The notes under the pieces: generated by a model | Seen by the model: only the letters and a program-made list of their open reading frames with translations | The model's database searches: none | Told to the model about the DNA's origin: nothing | DNA from: an uncultured Flavobacteriales bacterium | GTDB taxonomy: Bacteria > Bacteroidota > Bacteroidia > Flavobacteriales > Crocinitomicaceae | NCBI GenBank assembly: GCA_946479285.1 | Contig: CAMLFH010000023.1 | Coordinates: forward strand, 1-64,000 | DNA: 64,000 nt | Reading direction: 5' to 3' | Part shown: positions 7,871 to 17,349 of the stretch, piece by piece | How positions within the stretch are numbered: the first letter of the stretch is position 1 | Layout of the letters: each line of letters begins with the position of its first letter | Position numbers and translations under genes: made by a program

Positions 7871-10439
7871 TCCCGGTTTCAATCATTTTTTCCAATTTCC
7901 CCAAAGCTTTCCCAATATCTGCACCTTTTCCCAAAACACCTTTCCATAAATCGCCTTTTTCTTTCAACCGATCGAAAATGGTATAAATGGTGAAATCTTT
8001 GGGATCCAGGCTTTCGTTGACTTCCGACCATTCCAACGGAGTGGAAACGGTTGCTCCTGGTTTGGGCCGCACACTGTATGCCGAGGCAATGGTCTGACCT
8101 TTTCGGTTCTGCAGGAAATCAATGTAAATCTTATCGCTCCGTTTGGAAACCGTTCGTTCAATACTGGTTGTATCCGGCAGAAGCTGCTGGATGGCCGTTG
8201 CGAGCAATTCACCAAAGAGTTTGACCTCATCGTAAGTGTAGTGTTTCTTCAGTGGAATGTAAACATGTAATCCGGTGGCACCACTTGTTTTACAGAAAGT
8301 CTGAATGCCAATCTCTGTACAGACGTCATGAATCTTCAAAGCTGTTTTTACCACTTCCTTAAAACCAATTTCTCCCGGATCCAAATCCATGATCATGTAA
8401 TCCGGATAATCCGGGTTGCCGTAAGTACTGTGCCACGGATTGATCTCAATACAACCCAGGTTTGCCATGTAAACCAAAGTTGCTTCGTTCCCGCAAATCA
8501 AATAATCCAGGTATTCCGTATTGGATTTGGAATATTGCTTTTCGGTATGGATCCATTCCGGGATCTGGCTCGTGTCCATATCCTTTTGGTAGAATCCGGG
8601 TTTGGTAATCCCATTCGGGTGCCGGTTCAAAGATTCCGGTCGATTTTTCAAATAAGGAAGAATGAACTTGCTGATCTTGCGGTAATAATCAATGATCTCG
8701 CCTTTTGTAATACCGCTTTCGGGAAAATAAACTTTATTCCTGTTTGTTATCTTTAGCTTCTTACCGCTGATGGTCAGTTCCGTATCGTTCTCTTCGTATT
8801 TTACAGTGGAAGGCTTCTTAACTGTTTTCACCTCTGCTTTTGTATCGTTATTTTTCATAGCTTCCGATGCTTTTTTGTCTGTTCGTAATCCTCTAAAAAC
8901 AGGAACGCGCAAATGTTTGTCTTCTGTCCAGTTTGCAAAATCCACATTACAAACCAAAACAGGTTTGATCCAGGTCGGTTTTCCTTTTTGCCCGGTCATT
9001 TTCGGTACTTCACTAAATGGACTTTTCGCAGTTTTCAGCTTTTCAAATTGTTGATGAAGCTCCTCCAGGGTCGTTTCTGTGAATCCGGTTCCGCAGTTGC
9101 CAATATAAACGAGCTTACCCTGGTCATGAATCCCGAGAACCAGTGAACCGAAAAACTTCCGGCTGTTTTGCGGAGCTGTATACCCGCAAATGATGGCTTC
9201 CAATGATTGATGATTTTTAATCTTCAGCCAGGAATCCGAGCGCTGACCGGGAAAATAGCTGCTTGCACTATCTTTTGCTATGATCCCTTCATACCCCAGT
9301 TTGGTGAGTCGTTTCATGAGCGGTGTTCCTTTTCCCATCACAAGCGGCGACGGCTGAATGTTCTTCACTTTCACTTTGGCGAAAACAGCTTCCAGCAATT
9401 CCCGCCGCTGTATTAAAGGCAGCTGCATAACCGTGTAACCATTCAGGTACAAAATATCAAAAACGTAATAGCGCAGAATTCCTTGCTGAGTGGTGGTGTA
9501 ATTCTGCAGGAGCTGGAAATTGCTGATCCCTTTTTTGTCTTCGATCACAATTTCTCCGTCCAGAATGAGGTCATCTTCAAATTTTTCAAGTTCAGGGACC
9601 AATGCTTCATATTGCTTATTGAACGGATTCCCGTTTCTTGAAACTATCTCCACTTTTCCCTTATTGATCTTAGTTACGGCACGATAACCGTCGTATTTCG
9701 GTTCGTACAACCAATCCGGGTTATCTTTATGAGAAGCAGCCAATGTTGCCAGCATCGGTTTTTTTAATTTTTGCCAGGCTTTTTCGATCTCCGTTTTGGG
9801 TAAGTCAGGCTCAGCTCCCGTTTCCTGATCTTCAGATTGTTTTGGCTCTTTTTTCTCCGTTGAAGGTTTTTCCTTCGAAGCTTTCTTCTTGTGAAATGGT
9901 TTCACCGGATCAATGGATGCAATATCATAGCTTTTCACGGCATGTTCATCTGATTTTTTGATTAAAAGCCAGTTCTTATCCGTTCCGTCGTTCATGCGAA
10001 CCAGCGCAAATGCACCTTTCAAATGCTTTCCTTTCAATACGAATTTCAGATCTCCTTTATGGTACTGGTGCAAAAGCAGTTTTTCGGCAGATTTGCCTTT
10101 ATCCGGTTCCAAAGGAACATAAGTTCCGTTATCCCAGATTTCAACAATTCCCGCACCATAATTTCCTTCCGGGATTTCTCCGTAAAACTTACCATAAGCC
10201 AAAGGGTGATCTTCCACATGGACCGCCAGTCTGCGTTCTCCTGCTTTAAGGGAAGGGCCTTTTGGAACAGCCCAGCTTTTTAAAACTCCTTCCATTTCTA
10301 ACCGGAAATCGTAATGCAAATGAGAGGCTTGGTGGCGCTGGACCACAAAAGTGAGTTTAGAAGAGGATTTCTCCCTACTGCCCGATGGCTCCGGAGTCTC
10401 CCCGAAATTGCGTTTTTCGTTGTAGCGTTTCAATGCCAT
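7863..10439 (-). CDS. ligD: LigD, multidomain NHEJ ligase/polymerase/3'-phosphoesterase
   Basis: 858 residues in the order phosphoesterase (about 1-175, with RHQASHLHYDFRLE), ATP-dependent DNA ligase (about 228-530, adenylated Lys248 in KYDGYR) and primase-polymerase (about 560-858, metal motif MDLDPGE near 690). The two linkers are rich in Lys/Glu. This is the full Pseudomonas-type PE-Lig-Pol arrangement. It fills and seals double-strand break ends with Ku. It starts 2 nt after the ku stop codon and overlaps the permease start. Confidence 0.96.
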   Translation of the reverse strand: MALKRYNEKRNFGETPEPSGSREKSSSKLTFVVQRHQASHLHYDFRLEMEGVLKSWAVPKGPSLKAGERRLAVHVEDHPLAYGKFYGEIPEGNYGAGIVEIWDNGTYVPLEPDKGKSAEKLLLHQYHKGDLKFVLKGKHLKGAFALVRMNDGTDKNWLLIKKSDEHAVKSYDIASIDPVKPFHKKKASKEKPSTEKKEPKQSEDQETGAEPDLPKTEIEKAWQKLKKPMLATLAASHKDNPDWLYEPKYDGYRAVTKINKGKVEIVSRNGNPFNKQYEALVPELEKFEDDLILDGEIVIEDKKGISNFQLLQNYTTTQQGILRYYVFDILYLNGYTVMQLPLIQRRELLEAVFAKVKVKNIQPSPLVMGKGTPLMKRLTKLGYEGIIAKDSASSYFPGQRSDSWLKIKNHQSLEAIICGYTAPQNSRKFFGSLVLGIHDQGKLVYIGNCGTGFTETTLEELHQQFEKLKTAKSPFSEVPKMTGQKGKPTWIKPVLVCNVDFANWTEDKHLRVPVFRGLRTDKKASEAMKNNDTKAEVKTVKKPSTVKYEENDTELTISGKKLKITNRNKVYFPESGITKGEIIDYYRKISKFILPYLKNRPESLNRHPNGITKPGFYQKDMDTSQIPEWIHTEKQYSKSNTEYLDYLICGNEATLVYMANLGCIEINPWHSTYGNPDYPDYMIMDLDPGEIGFKEVVKTALKIHDVCTEIGIQTFCKTSGATGLHVYIPLKKHYTYDEVKLFGELLATAIQQLLPDTTSIERTVSKRSDKIYIDFLQNRKGQTIASAYSVRPKPGATVSTPLEWSEVNESLDPKDFTIYTIFDRLKEKGDLWKGVLGKGADIGKALGKLEKMIETGNE

Positions 10440-10441
10440 GA

Positions 10442-11221
10442 TCAGGAAGCTTTAGGTGATTTATTTTTCTCCAAACTGGCTTTGAGCTGCTCCATGAGGT
10501 CTTTCGACTTGCTGTGAACTATTTTCAGTGTCGGCACTTTAGATTTCTTGCCTTTGGCCTTAGCCTTGATGATCTTTAGTAATGAAGCGGCATATTCATC
10601 TTTGAACTTATCAATACTGAAAGGAGTTGTGTACTGTTTGATCAGCGCCATAGCCATTTTCAGTTCTGCCGGTTTCACTTCTGAAGCTGCCGGCAATTTT
10701 AATTCATCTGTCTCACGAATTTCCTGGGCAAAGCGGATTTTGCTTAAAACCAATACGTTTCCGCGTGGTTTCAGTACAGTCAATGTTTCTGAAGTACGCA
10801 GTACAAATTGCGCAACGCCGACCTTTTTGGATTTCGCCAGTGCTTCACGCATTAATGCATAAGCCTTGACTCCCGATTTTTCAGGTTCCACGTAATACGA
10901 ATTCTCGAAAAAGATCGTATCAATGTCTTTTTCATCTACGAAATGATCTACCTGGATGATCTTGCTCTTTTCAGGCGCAGCAGCTTCAAAGTCTTCAGGA
11001 TCCAACAAAACAAACTGTTCCTTCAATTTATACGCTTTTGCAATGTGTTCCCAGGACACTTCTTTCCCGCTATTTTCATTCACGCGTTTGAATTTAATAT
11101 GGCTCATATCCCGCGGATCAACCATATCCAGGTCCAGATTGCTCTGCTGCGTAGCGCTGTATAATTTTACGGGGATGTTGACTAAGCCAAAACTGATTGC
11201 CCCTTTCCAAATTGCTTTCAT
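10442..11221 (-). CDS. ku: Ku homodimeric DNA end-binding protein
   Basis: 259 residues from the ATG at 11221 (MKAIWKGAISFGLVNIPVKLYSA), the standard bacterial Ku start; the open frame continues upstream without homology. The Ku core spans about 1-240 with the usual IDKFKDEYAASLLKII segment, then a short basic tail. It binds broken DNA ends and recruits LigD. First gene of the operon ku-ligD-permease. Confidence 0.95.
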   Translation of the reverse strand: MKAIWKGAISFGLVNIPVKLYSATQQSNLDLDMVDPRDMSHIKFKRVNENSGKEVSWEHIAKAYKLKEQFVLLDPEDFEAAAPEKSKIIQVDHFVDEKDIDTIFFENSYYVEPEKSGVKAYALMREALAKSKKVGVAQFVLRTSETLTVLKPRGNVLVLSKIRFAQEIRETDELKLPAASEVKPAELKMAMALIKQYTTPFSIDKFKDEYAASLLKIIKAKAKGKKSKVPTLKIVHSKSKDLMEQLKASLEKNKSPKAS

Positions 11222-11304
11222 ATGCTTTGTTTTTTTAACACTTAGATACAATTGCCTGCAGGCAGACGCTTTTTCTTTACCCGCAAATGCACAAATTTAA
11301 GGAG

Positions 11305-11341
11305 GCGCCTAATACTTACGCTGAAGCTTCAGCATAGGCGC
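11305..11341. repeat. nested palindromic element upstream of ku
   Basis: A perfect 14-bp palindrome GCTGAAGCTTCAGC (11320-11333) sits inside outer inverted arms GCGCCTA (11305-11311) and TAGGCGC (11335-11341). A second GC-rich stretch with GAAGT/ACTTC arms follows at about 11440-11490. It resembles dispersed intergenic repeats; no gene is visible. Confidence 0.5.
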
Positions 11342-11501
11342 ACCGGCCGCCTTTTCCCTTAAAAGAACCACTATTCAATTAGTATACTTTCAAAATGGAT
11401 GAAATTCTAAACCTTGTCGATTTACAATTATCCATGTGCCTTCGCTGAAGTTCTTAGACTTCACAAAGCCGCTTCGACGTAGCAAGGTTAGCCCTGCGTT
11501 T

Positions 11502-12311
11502 TCAACTCTCTTTATCGTCTTCCGGGGGAACGCTTTTTTCTTCCATTTGTTTGCGTGCCATGGCTGCTACCTGCTGGTTGCTCATTAGTGAACTCATAAC
11601 AATCTGGGATGTCATACCGGGAGCAACGGCATGCGGTTTTCCACTCATTAATGCTTCAAAACCGATTTTAGCCACAACCGCCGGATCGTCCATGTTTTCT
11701 GTTGCTTTCACATTTTCGGCATGAGCACGGATAAAGAATTCCGTATCTGTCGGACCGGGAATTAGGGCCGTCATCGTTACATTTGTATCCTTAAGCTCAT
11801 TGATCAGTGCATCGGTGAATGAAAGCACAAAAGCTTTTGTTGCCGCATACACTGTCAATAAAGGTGTTGGCTGATAAGATGCAATGGATGCAAGCTGCAG
11901 GATCTTTCCTTCATTTCGTTCCATCATTTCGCGCAGGTATAACTTGGTAAGATGCACCAACGAAGCTATGTTCAGCTGAATGATCGCTAATTCTTCGTCC
12001 AATGATGTTTCACTGAAAAGTCCGTGTTCTCCCGCCCCGGCGTCATTAATCAGGATATCAATCTGAATGCCTCTTTCATGAATCTGTTCATAGAGCTGCT
12101 GTGCATTTCCTGCAACTGATAAATCACAAGAAATAGGTGTGACCTGTGGCGAACCATTTTCTTTGAGTTCGTCTGCGGTGCTCTGCAATTTTTGCTGGTT
12201 ACGGGCAACTATGACCAGTTTATACTGTTCTTTGGCAAATAAAAGCGCCAATTCCTTTCCAATTCCGCTGGTTGCTCCGGTTATAAGTACTGTTTGCTTT
12301 GTCTCCATCAT
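11502..12311 (-). CDS. short-chain dehydrogenase/reductase
   Basis: 269 residues. Cofactor motif TGATSGIGKE near residue 11-20, NDAG near 88 (NAG variant), catalytic YAATK near 153-157 with a Ser upstream (QLASIAS). This is the classical SDR layout of the YqjQ/DltE-like type, probably NADP-linked because of the VARN after the second strand. The last about 20 residues are charged (EEKSVPPEDDKES). A single gene; the substrate is unknown. Confidence 0.88.
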   Translation of the reverse strand: MMETKQTVLITGATSGIGKELALLFAKEQYKLVIVARNQQKLQSTADELKENGSPQVTPISCDLSVAGNAQQLYEQIHERGIQIDILINDAGAGEHGLFSETSLDEELAIIQLNIASLVHLTKLYLREMMERNEGKILQLASIASYQPTPLLTVYAATKAFVLSFTDALINELKDTNVTMTALIPGPTDTEFFIRAHAENVKATENMDDPAVVAKIGFEALMSGKPHAVAPGMTSQIVMSSLMSNQQVAAMARKQMEEKSVPPEDDKES

Positions 12312-12404
12312 TCATTTTTTTTAAAAAGTTTAGCGGCGATCATGTAAGCATTGATACTGGATTTGATTTATAATTTATTTCCCCTGGCCCCGAAGAGGTC
12401 TAAT

Positions 12405-13364
12405 TCATGGCTCTTCGTTTTCTTCGTCCCCTTCAATGCGGTATGAATCATCAGTTGATTTATCAGGTCTCAACAAGCTGTCCGGCTGATAAATATCCAC
12501 TATCAATTCTCCTGTATAATCAATACTTGCCCGGTGCATGCGGTCGCAGTTAAATGAAAAACCAATATTTCCCTGTGCATCAACACTGATCATTCCTACA
12601 TCACCGTTGATCGGGTTATCAATATTCCGGATCACGTGATCACACGCTTCCTGCAGCGGCATTCCTTTCAGTTCGATCAGGGACGACACGCGGTGTGCAA
12701 TCACGTTGATGATGATTAATTCTCCATCACCGGTGCAGGAAGAGGCGCAATGAGCATTTGCATAACAACCCGCCCCAATCACACAGCTGTCTCCTACCCG
12801 CCCAGGAAGACTGTTTGTCAAACCGCCGGTTGAAGTCGCCGCAGCCATATTTCCACGCGCGTCTAAAGCCACACAGCCAACTGTTCCGTGACCGTAACTT
12901 TTTTCTTCCTTCAGGTCATTCAATTGTCTTTCAACGATGAAATAATCATCAGGCATCATTTCCAGGTTGTTCAGCTCAGCCAGTTTCAATGCCCCATAAC
13001 CGGCCAGGTGAACGTGTTTCGTATTACTCATCACCTTTCTGGCCAGTGAGATTGGATTTTTGACTTTTGTTACCATCGAAACACTGCCGGCTGCCAGTGT
13101 GTTTCCGTTCATTATTGCGGCATCCATTTCGACCTTTCCTTCTGAATTCAAAGCCGAACCACGGCCTGCATTGAACAAAGGATCATCTTCCAGAATACGC
13201 ACGGTTGCTTCTACCACATCCAGTGCCGAAGCACCGGTTTTTAATAATTCATATCCTCGTTCTATAGCGTTTCTAAGCCCTTCCATGTAACCGTCATAAT
13301 TGGCTTCAATAAATTCGCTGTTTTGTCCGGCACCGCCGTGAATGGCAATTGCAATTCTATTCAT
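12405..13364 (-). CDS. isoaspartyl peptidase/L-asparaginase (plant-type Ntn hydrolase)
   Basis: 319 residues. IHGGAG at 8-13, NAGRGS near 65-70 and the self-cleavage site HG160-T161VG, with Thr161 the expected nucleophile of the beta subunit, then TSTGG near 178-182. The downstream GDGE and SS motifs fit the substrate pocket. In this operon its likely job is to split the beta-Asp-Arg dipeptides released by cyanophycinase. Its ATG overlaps the cyanophycinase stop (ATGAATAG), giving tight coupling. The last about 25 residues are acidic. Confidence 0.93.
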   Translation of the reverse strand: MNRIAIAIHGGAGQNSEFIEANYDGYMEGLRNAIERGYELLKTGASALDVVEATVRILEDDPLFNAGRGSALNSEGKVEMDAAIMNGNTLAAGSVSMVTKVKNPISLARKVMSNTKHVHLAGYGALKLAELNNLEMMPDDYFIVERQLNDLKEEKSYGHGTVGCVALDARGNMAAATSTGGLTNSLPGRVGDSCVIGAGCYANAHCASSCTGDGELIIINVIAHRVSSLIELKGMPLQEACDHVIRNIDNPINGDVGMISVDAQGNIGFSFNCDRMHRASIDYTGELIVDIYQPDSLLRPDKSTDDSYRIEGDEENEEP

Positions 13365-14232
13365 CGTCTGATGGTTTTAAATGTGAATAAATTAATTCGC
13401 AGGTATGAATATTGAATTCGCAGTTCCTTACCAGCAAATGCACTTTCAGATTATCAACGTAGATCGGATCACCCTTCTCTACATTGTAAACATTGGTTTG
13501 TTCAACATGTCTCGCGTCAATGATCACAACCATTCCTGAACCCAGGCACTGTGCTTTTCGACCTTTCCGAATCAGTAGGGCCGTATCTTCGCCCAATCCG
13601 ATCCCCAACTGATTGGAATTGGAGATCACCGCATGGGCCAGTCTTCCGAACCGCCCCCTGCGGATAAAATGCGTATCAATTATACAATCCTCAATCAAAC
13701 CGAGCCCGGAACTGATCCGAAGATCGTAATCGATCAATGCTTCGTTCGTACCGCCGCTCTGGATCATGAGTTTCGACATCACCATTGCTCCGGCACTTGT
13801 TCCGGCAACTGTGAACTTTGATTCTGTTTTATATCGTTTAGCAATTGCTTCTGCGATGGGTGAACCACCGATAATAGTCGCAATTTTGAATTGATCTCCA
13901 CCTGAAAAAAGGATCGTATTAGCCCTGTTTACCCGGTTGAGGTATTCTTCGTTCTTCGTATCGGAAATACTTTGTATGTCCAGGAAACCTACATTGGTAT
14001 AACCAACTTTACTGAAAGCTTTCTCATAACTTGCCCGGATTTCCACCGGAAAGCCGGTTGCAGTGGTAATCACTTCTATCCGGTCATCCAGGGATTTCTC
14101 CGAAACCAATTGTTTCAATATTTCCAGGTGGACAAACTGCTTGTTATGTGCAGCTATCGGAACCTGGTTCTCGCCTTTATCTTCGGCACCACCGATGAGT
14201 AAAAGTCTTCCTTTTGGTAGTGTATGAGGCAT
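13357..14232 (-). CDS. cphB: cyanophycinase (operon copy)
   Basis: 291 residues of peptidase family S51. The nucleophile elbow GTSAGA is at 144-149 (Ser146), FSGGDQ at about 109-114 and a conserved DTHFIRRGRFGRL segment near 187-199. It hydrolyses cyanophycin (multi-L-Arg-poly-Asp) to beta-Asp-Arg. It lies 13 nt after cphA and overlaps the isoaspartyl peptidase, so the operon encodes synthesis and both degradation steps. Confidence 0.94.
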   Translation of the reverse strand: MPHTLPKGRLLLIGGAEDKGENQVPIAAHNKQFVHLEILKQLVSEKSLDDRIEVITTATGFPVEIRASYEKAFSKVGYTNVGFLDIQSISDTKNEEYLNRVNRANTILFSGGDQFKIATIIGGSPIAEAIAKRYKTESKFTVAGTSAGAMVMSKLMIQSGGTNEALIDYDLRISSGLGLIEDCIIDTHFIRRGRFGRLAHAVISNSNQLGIGLGEDTALLIRKGRKAQCLGSGMVVIIDARHVEQTNVYNVEKGDPIYVDNLKVHLLVRNCEFNIHTCELIYSHLKPSDDE

Positions 14233-14245
14233 TGTCTTTCTTTTT

Positions 14246-16876
14246 TTATGATACTTTAGACATGGAGTAAAGCAATTTGTCCTGAAGTTTTCTCACCAGT
14301 TCGATGGAATGCTTTACATGGTCCGCACATACGAAAATGAAGGCTTCATGCGGCGCATGAGTTACTGCGTATTCGATAGCTGACGCTTCCTCAGAGATTA
14401 CTTCAACACGCGGATTGGAATTAACAGATCTAATCCCTTCCATAACCAGTTGTGTCATCTCTTCATTTGGTCGTCCGCGGTTGTCTTTATCGTGTCGGAT
14501 AATGATCTCATCAAAAATGCTTGCTGCATATCTTCCCAGGTTACGAATATCTTCATCCCTGCGGTCACCGGTTGCACCTATAATACAGATTTTGGACGAA
14601 GCATTCACCTGTGACATATATTTTTGAATTCCTTCAAAACCTGAAGCATTGTGAGCATAATCGAGCATCAACTGGCAGTGAGCAAATTCAAACAGGTTCA
14701 TTCTTCCCGGCGTCAGTTCCGGAGAAGGAATAAACGAATCCAGGGCCGCACGGATGTCCTCAATTGTAAACCCGGAAACTATTCCGGCTGCAATAGAAGG
14801 CAATACATTTGCGATCATGAACTCAGCTTTTCCACCCAGTGTGATTGGAACACGATTTACTGCAGAAATCCGAATTACTGTTTCACCGGTTTGCACTGCA
14901 AAAAAGCCATCTTTTACGTAAACTGCCATACCGCCTTCCAAACAATGTTCAGCAATACGCTCATTTGCTTCTTCCAGGCTGAACAGAACCACGATGGAAG
15001 AAGTTGCTTTGCGCATTTCATAAACCAAATCATCGTCTGCATTCAGGATGGCATATCCTTCGTTAGAAGTGCTTCTTGTAACCACCTCTTTTACCTGTGC
15101 ATAATCCTCCAGCGTATGAATATCCCCAAGTCCCAAATGGTCTTCCGAAACATTCGTGACAATACTCACATTACATTGATCAAAAGCAAGTCCTGCACGG
15201 AGAATTCCTCCGCGTGCACATTCAAGCACTGCAAAATCAACCATTGGATCTCCCAAAATGGTACGTGCACTTTGCGGACCGCTGCAATCGCCTTCCACAA
15301 TTGTATGTCCGTTGATATAAACACCTTCGGTTGTTGTGTATCCCACATTTTTACCGGCTTTTTGTGCCATGTGAGCGATCAGACGTGTGGTTGTTGTTTT
15401 TCCGTTTGTTCCGGTAACTGCCACAATTGGAATCCTTCCGTTGGAATTATCCGGGAAGAGCATCTCCATAATCGGTTTTGCCACATCGCGCGGCGTTCCC
15501 AAAGACGGATGGGTATGCATTCTGAAACCAGGACCTGCATTTACTTCGATCACCCCGCCGTTTCCTTTTTGAATGGGCTGTGTCACATCTTTCGCCATGA
15601 TATCAATTCCGCAAACATCCAACTGGAATAAGCGCGCAATGCGTTCAGCCAGGAACACATTGAACGGATGAACACTGTCAGTTACATCGGTTGATGTTCC
15701 TCCTGTAGAAAGGTTTGCAGTTTTCTTCAACATCACTTCTTTTCCAAGAGGAAGTACATCATCCAAACTCAAACCGAGTTCTTTCAACATACTTTTTGTC
15801 TGGTAATCGACCGTTATCTTCGTCAATACATTTGCATGTCCGGAGCCCCGTTTCGGGTTCATATTTTCTTTAGCAATCAATTCACGAATGGTCAATTGTC
15901 CATCGCCCCGTACGCAGGCCGGTGTTCGTTTCGCCACTGCAATGAGTTTGTAATTGATCACCAGGAAACGGTAATCTGCCCCTTCCACAAATTCTTCAAT
16001 AATAATCTTATCGGATATTTTCCAGGCCTGGTTCGCCGCTTTCAAAGCAGATTCTTTGTTGCGAATATTGGCAGTAATGCCGCGTCCGTGGTTTCCGTCG
16101 ATCGGTTTAATAACCCATGGAAAGGAAAGCTCATCCATTGCTTTTTCGAGCTCCTTTTTCGTGTAAACCGTAATTCCCTTCGGAACTGAAATTCCAGCTT
16201 TGTCGAGTAAATTCTTCGTAAACCATTTACAGGCAACAGATTCTACTGCCAGGTTGTTGGTTGTTCCCATCACCGTTGCACGGAAAACCTGCTGTTCTCT
16301 TCCGTATCCAAGTCGATACAAAGAATGATTATCCATGCGGGTTACCGGGATATTTCTGCGAATCGCTTCATCCAGTATCGCCTGAGTACTTGGTCCGGGT
16401 ATTTCATCCGCCCAAATATCTTTCAATGTATCAATGATCAATTTTATATCATAAGCCTTCCCTTCAGCAATTGCTCTTACAAAATTAACAGCCTCTTTTC
16501 CTGCGTAAATTCCTGCTTCTTCAGATAAATAAGAGAACACTACTTTATAAACGCCGTATTCCCCCGCAGATCTTGTTCTTCCATAACCACAATCCATTCC
16601 TGCGAGTACCTGGAATTCCAATGCTACGTGTTCAATAACATGTCCGAGCCATGTTCCTTCCTGCATTCTTTCGCACAATCCGCCTGCTTTTCCTTCCGAA
16701 CAACGGTGTTCGTACAAAGATGGTAAGGCCTTCATAATGCGTTCGTAAAATTTGGGGATTTTGTTAGTTGGAAGTTCTTCATACTTTTCCAAATCCAACT
16801 TCATTACAATCAGCTTCTGCCTGTAATTCGACCAATAATTTGGTCCCCTCATCACTTGTATGTTTTTAATTTCCAT
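14246..16876 (-). CDS. cphA: cyanophycin synthetase
   Basis: 876 residues, the normal CphA length. The N-terminal domain (about 1-165) is followed by an ATP-grasp domain (about 215-475; RGITANIRN loop, EVNAGPGFRMH at 444-455) and a Mur-ligase-like domain from about 482 with the P-loop GTNGKTTT (489-496) and DYAHN (near 740). It adds Asp and Arg to the growing polymer with ATP. First gene of the cphA-cphB-peptidase operon, driven by a stress-class promoter (16966-17021) with a leader of about 85 nt. Confidence 0.96.
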   Translation of the reverse strand: MEIKNIQVMRGPNYWSNYRQKLIVMKLDLEKYEELPTNKIPKFYERIMKALPSLYEHRCSEGKAGGLCERMQEGTWLGHVIEHVALEFQVLAGMDCGYGRTRSAGEYGVYKVVFSYLSEEAGIYAGKEAVNFVRAIAEGKAYDIKLIIDTLKDIWADEIPGPSTQAILDEAIRRNIPVTRMDNHSLYRLGYGREQQVFRATVMGTTNNLAVESVACKWFTKNLLDKAGISVPKGITVYTKKELEKAMDELSFPWVIKPIDGNHGRGITANIRNKESALKAANQAWKISDKIIIEEFVEGADYRFLVINYKLIAVAKRTPACVRGDGQLTIRELIAKENMNPKRGSGHANVLTKITVDYQTKSMLKELGLSLDDVLPLGKEVMLKKTANLSTGGTSTDVTDSVHPFNVFLAERIARLFQLDVCGIDIMAKDVTQPIQKGNGGVIEVNAGPGFRMHTHPSLGTPRDVAKPIMEMLFPDNSNGRIPIVAVTGTNGKTTTTRLIAHMAQKAGKNVGYTTTEGVYINGHTIVEGDCSGPQSARTILGDPMVDFAVLECARGGILRAGLAFDQCNVSIVTNVSEDHLGLGDIHTLEDYAQVKEVVTRSTSNEGYAILNADDDLVYEMRKATSSIVVLFSLEEANERIAEHCLEGGMAVYVKDGFFAVQTGETVIRISAVNRVPITLGGKAEFMIANVLPSIAAGIVSGFTIEDIRAALDSFIPSPELTPGRMNLFEFAHCQLMLDYAHNASGFEGIQKYMSQVNASSKICIIGATGDRRDEDIRNLGRYAASIFDEIIIRHDKDNRGRPNEEMTQLVMEGIRSVNSNPRVEVISEEASAIEYAVTHAPHEAFIFVCADHVKHSIELVRKLQDKLLYSMSKVS

Positions 16877-16965
16877 GATTTATATATTAAATAGTGTGTG
16901 CTAATTTTTAAGAATCAAAATGGATTGACGAACAGCTAAACATCAACACCAGTAAGCTTCTTCAG

Positions 16966-17021
16966 CAAAAATATGGCGGTATAGAGAGGCGTTACTTACA
17001 AAATTCCCCGGTCGATTTACA
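16966..17021 (-). promoter_or_regulatory. stress-class promoter of the cyanophycin operon (copy B)
   Basis: Minus strand: TGTAAA (17021-17016), 15 nt, TGTAAG (17000-16995), 21 nt, TATTTTTG (16973-16966), an exact TAnnTTTG. The rest of the 473-bp gap 16877-17349 holds the leader of cphA and the promoter region of the DUF4142 gene; I see no ORF in it. Confidence 0.75.
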
Positions 17022-17223
17022 TAAATCCTATAATTGTGCTTTTTTAAGAATCTCAAAATCAGGCAGGCAGAGTGTTTATTTATTAAAAAAGCCTAAAATC
17101 GACTTTTTGGAGAAAAAAATTCCTCCCTTCTGAAACGGGAAGAATTAAACGCCATATGCCTTATAAAATCTAAGTATTCGGCATTCCCAATTTGTAATTC
17201 ATACACGCTGAAAGTGGGAATAG

Positions 17224-17277
17224 TATAAACTTTCAAAAATAAGTGTAACAGGATTTTTTCGAAAGCTCCTGAATTTT
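17224..17277 (+). promoter_or_regulatory. weak stress-class promoter before the DUF4142 gene (copy G)
   Basis: Plus strand: TATAAA (17224-17229), 14 nt, TGTAAC (17244-17249), 20 nt, TGAATTTT (17270-17277). Every element is one step away from the strong copies, so this is only suggestive. Confidence 0.35.
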
Positions 17278-17349
17278 AAAATGTCTCACAGATAGAACCT
17301 GAAGTGGTAAGTGGGTGAAAACATATCTATTAACCAAAAAAAAACAAAC

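Noticed and set aside
12340..12350. ATGTAAG near the SDR gene as a further stress box
   Set aside because: No partner box 15 nt upstream and no -7 element in either direction.
14651..15631. 326-residue plus-strand frame opposite cphA
   Set aside because: It lies inside the clearly coding cphA gene on the other strand, has no family resemblance and is Cys/His-rich as antisense shadows often are.
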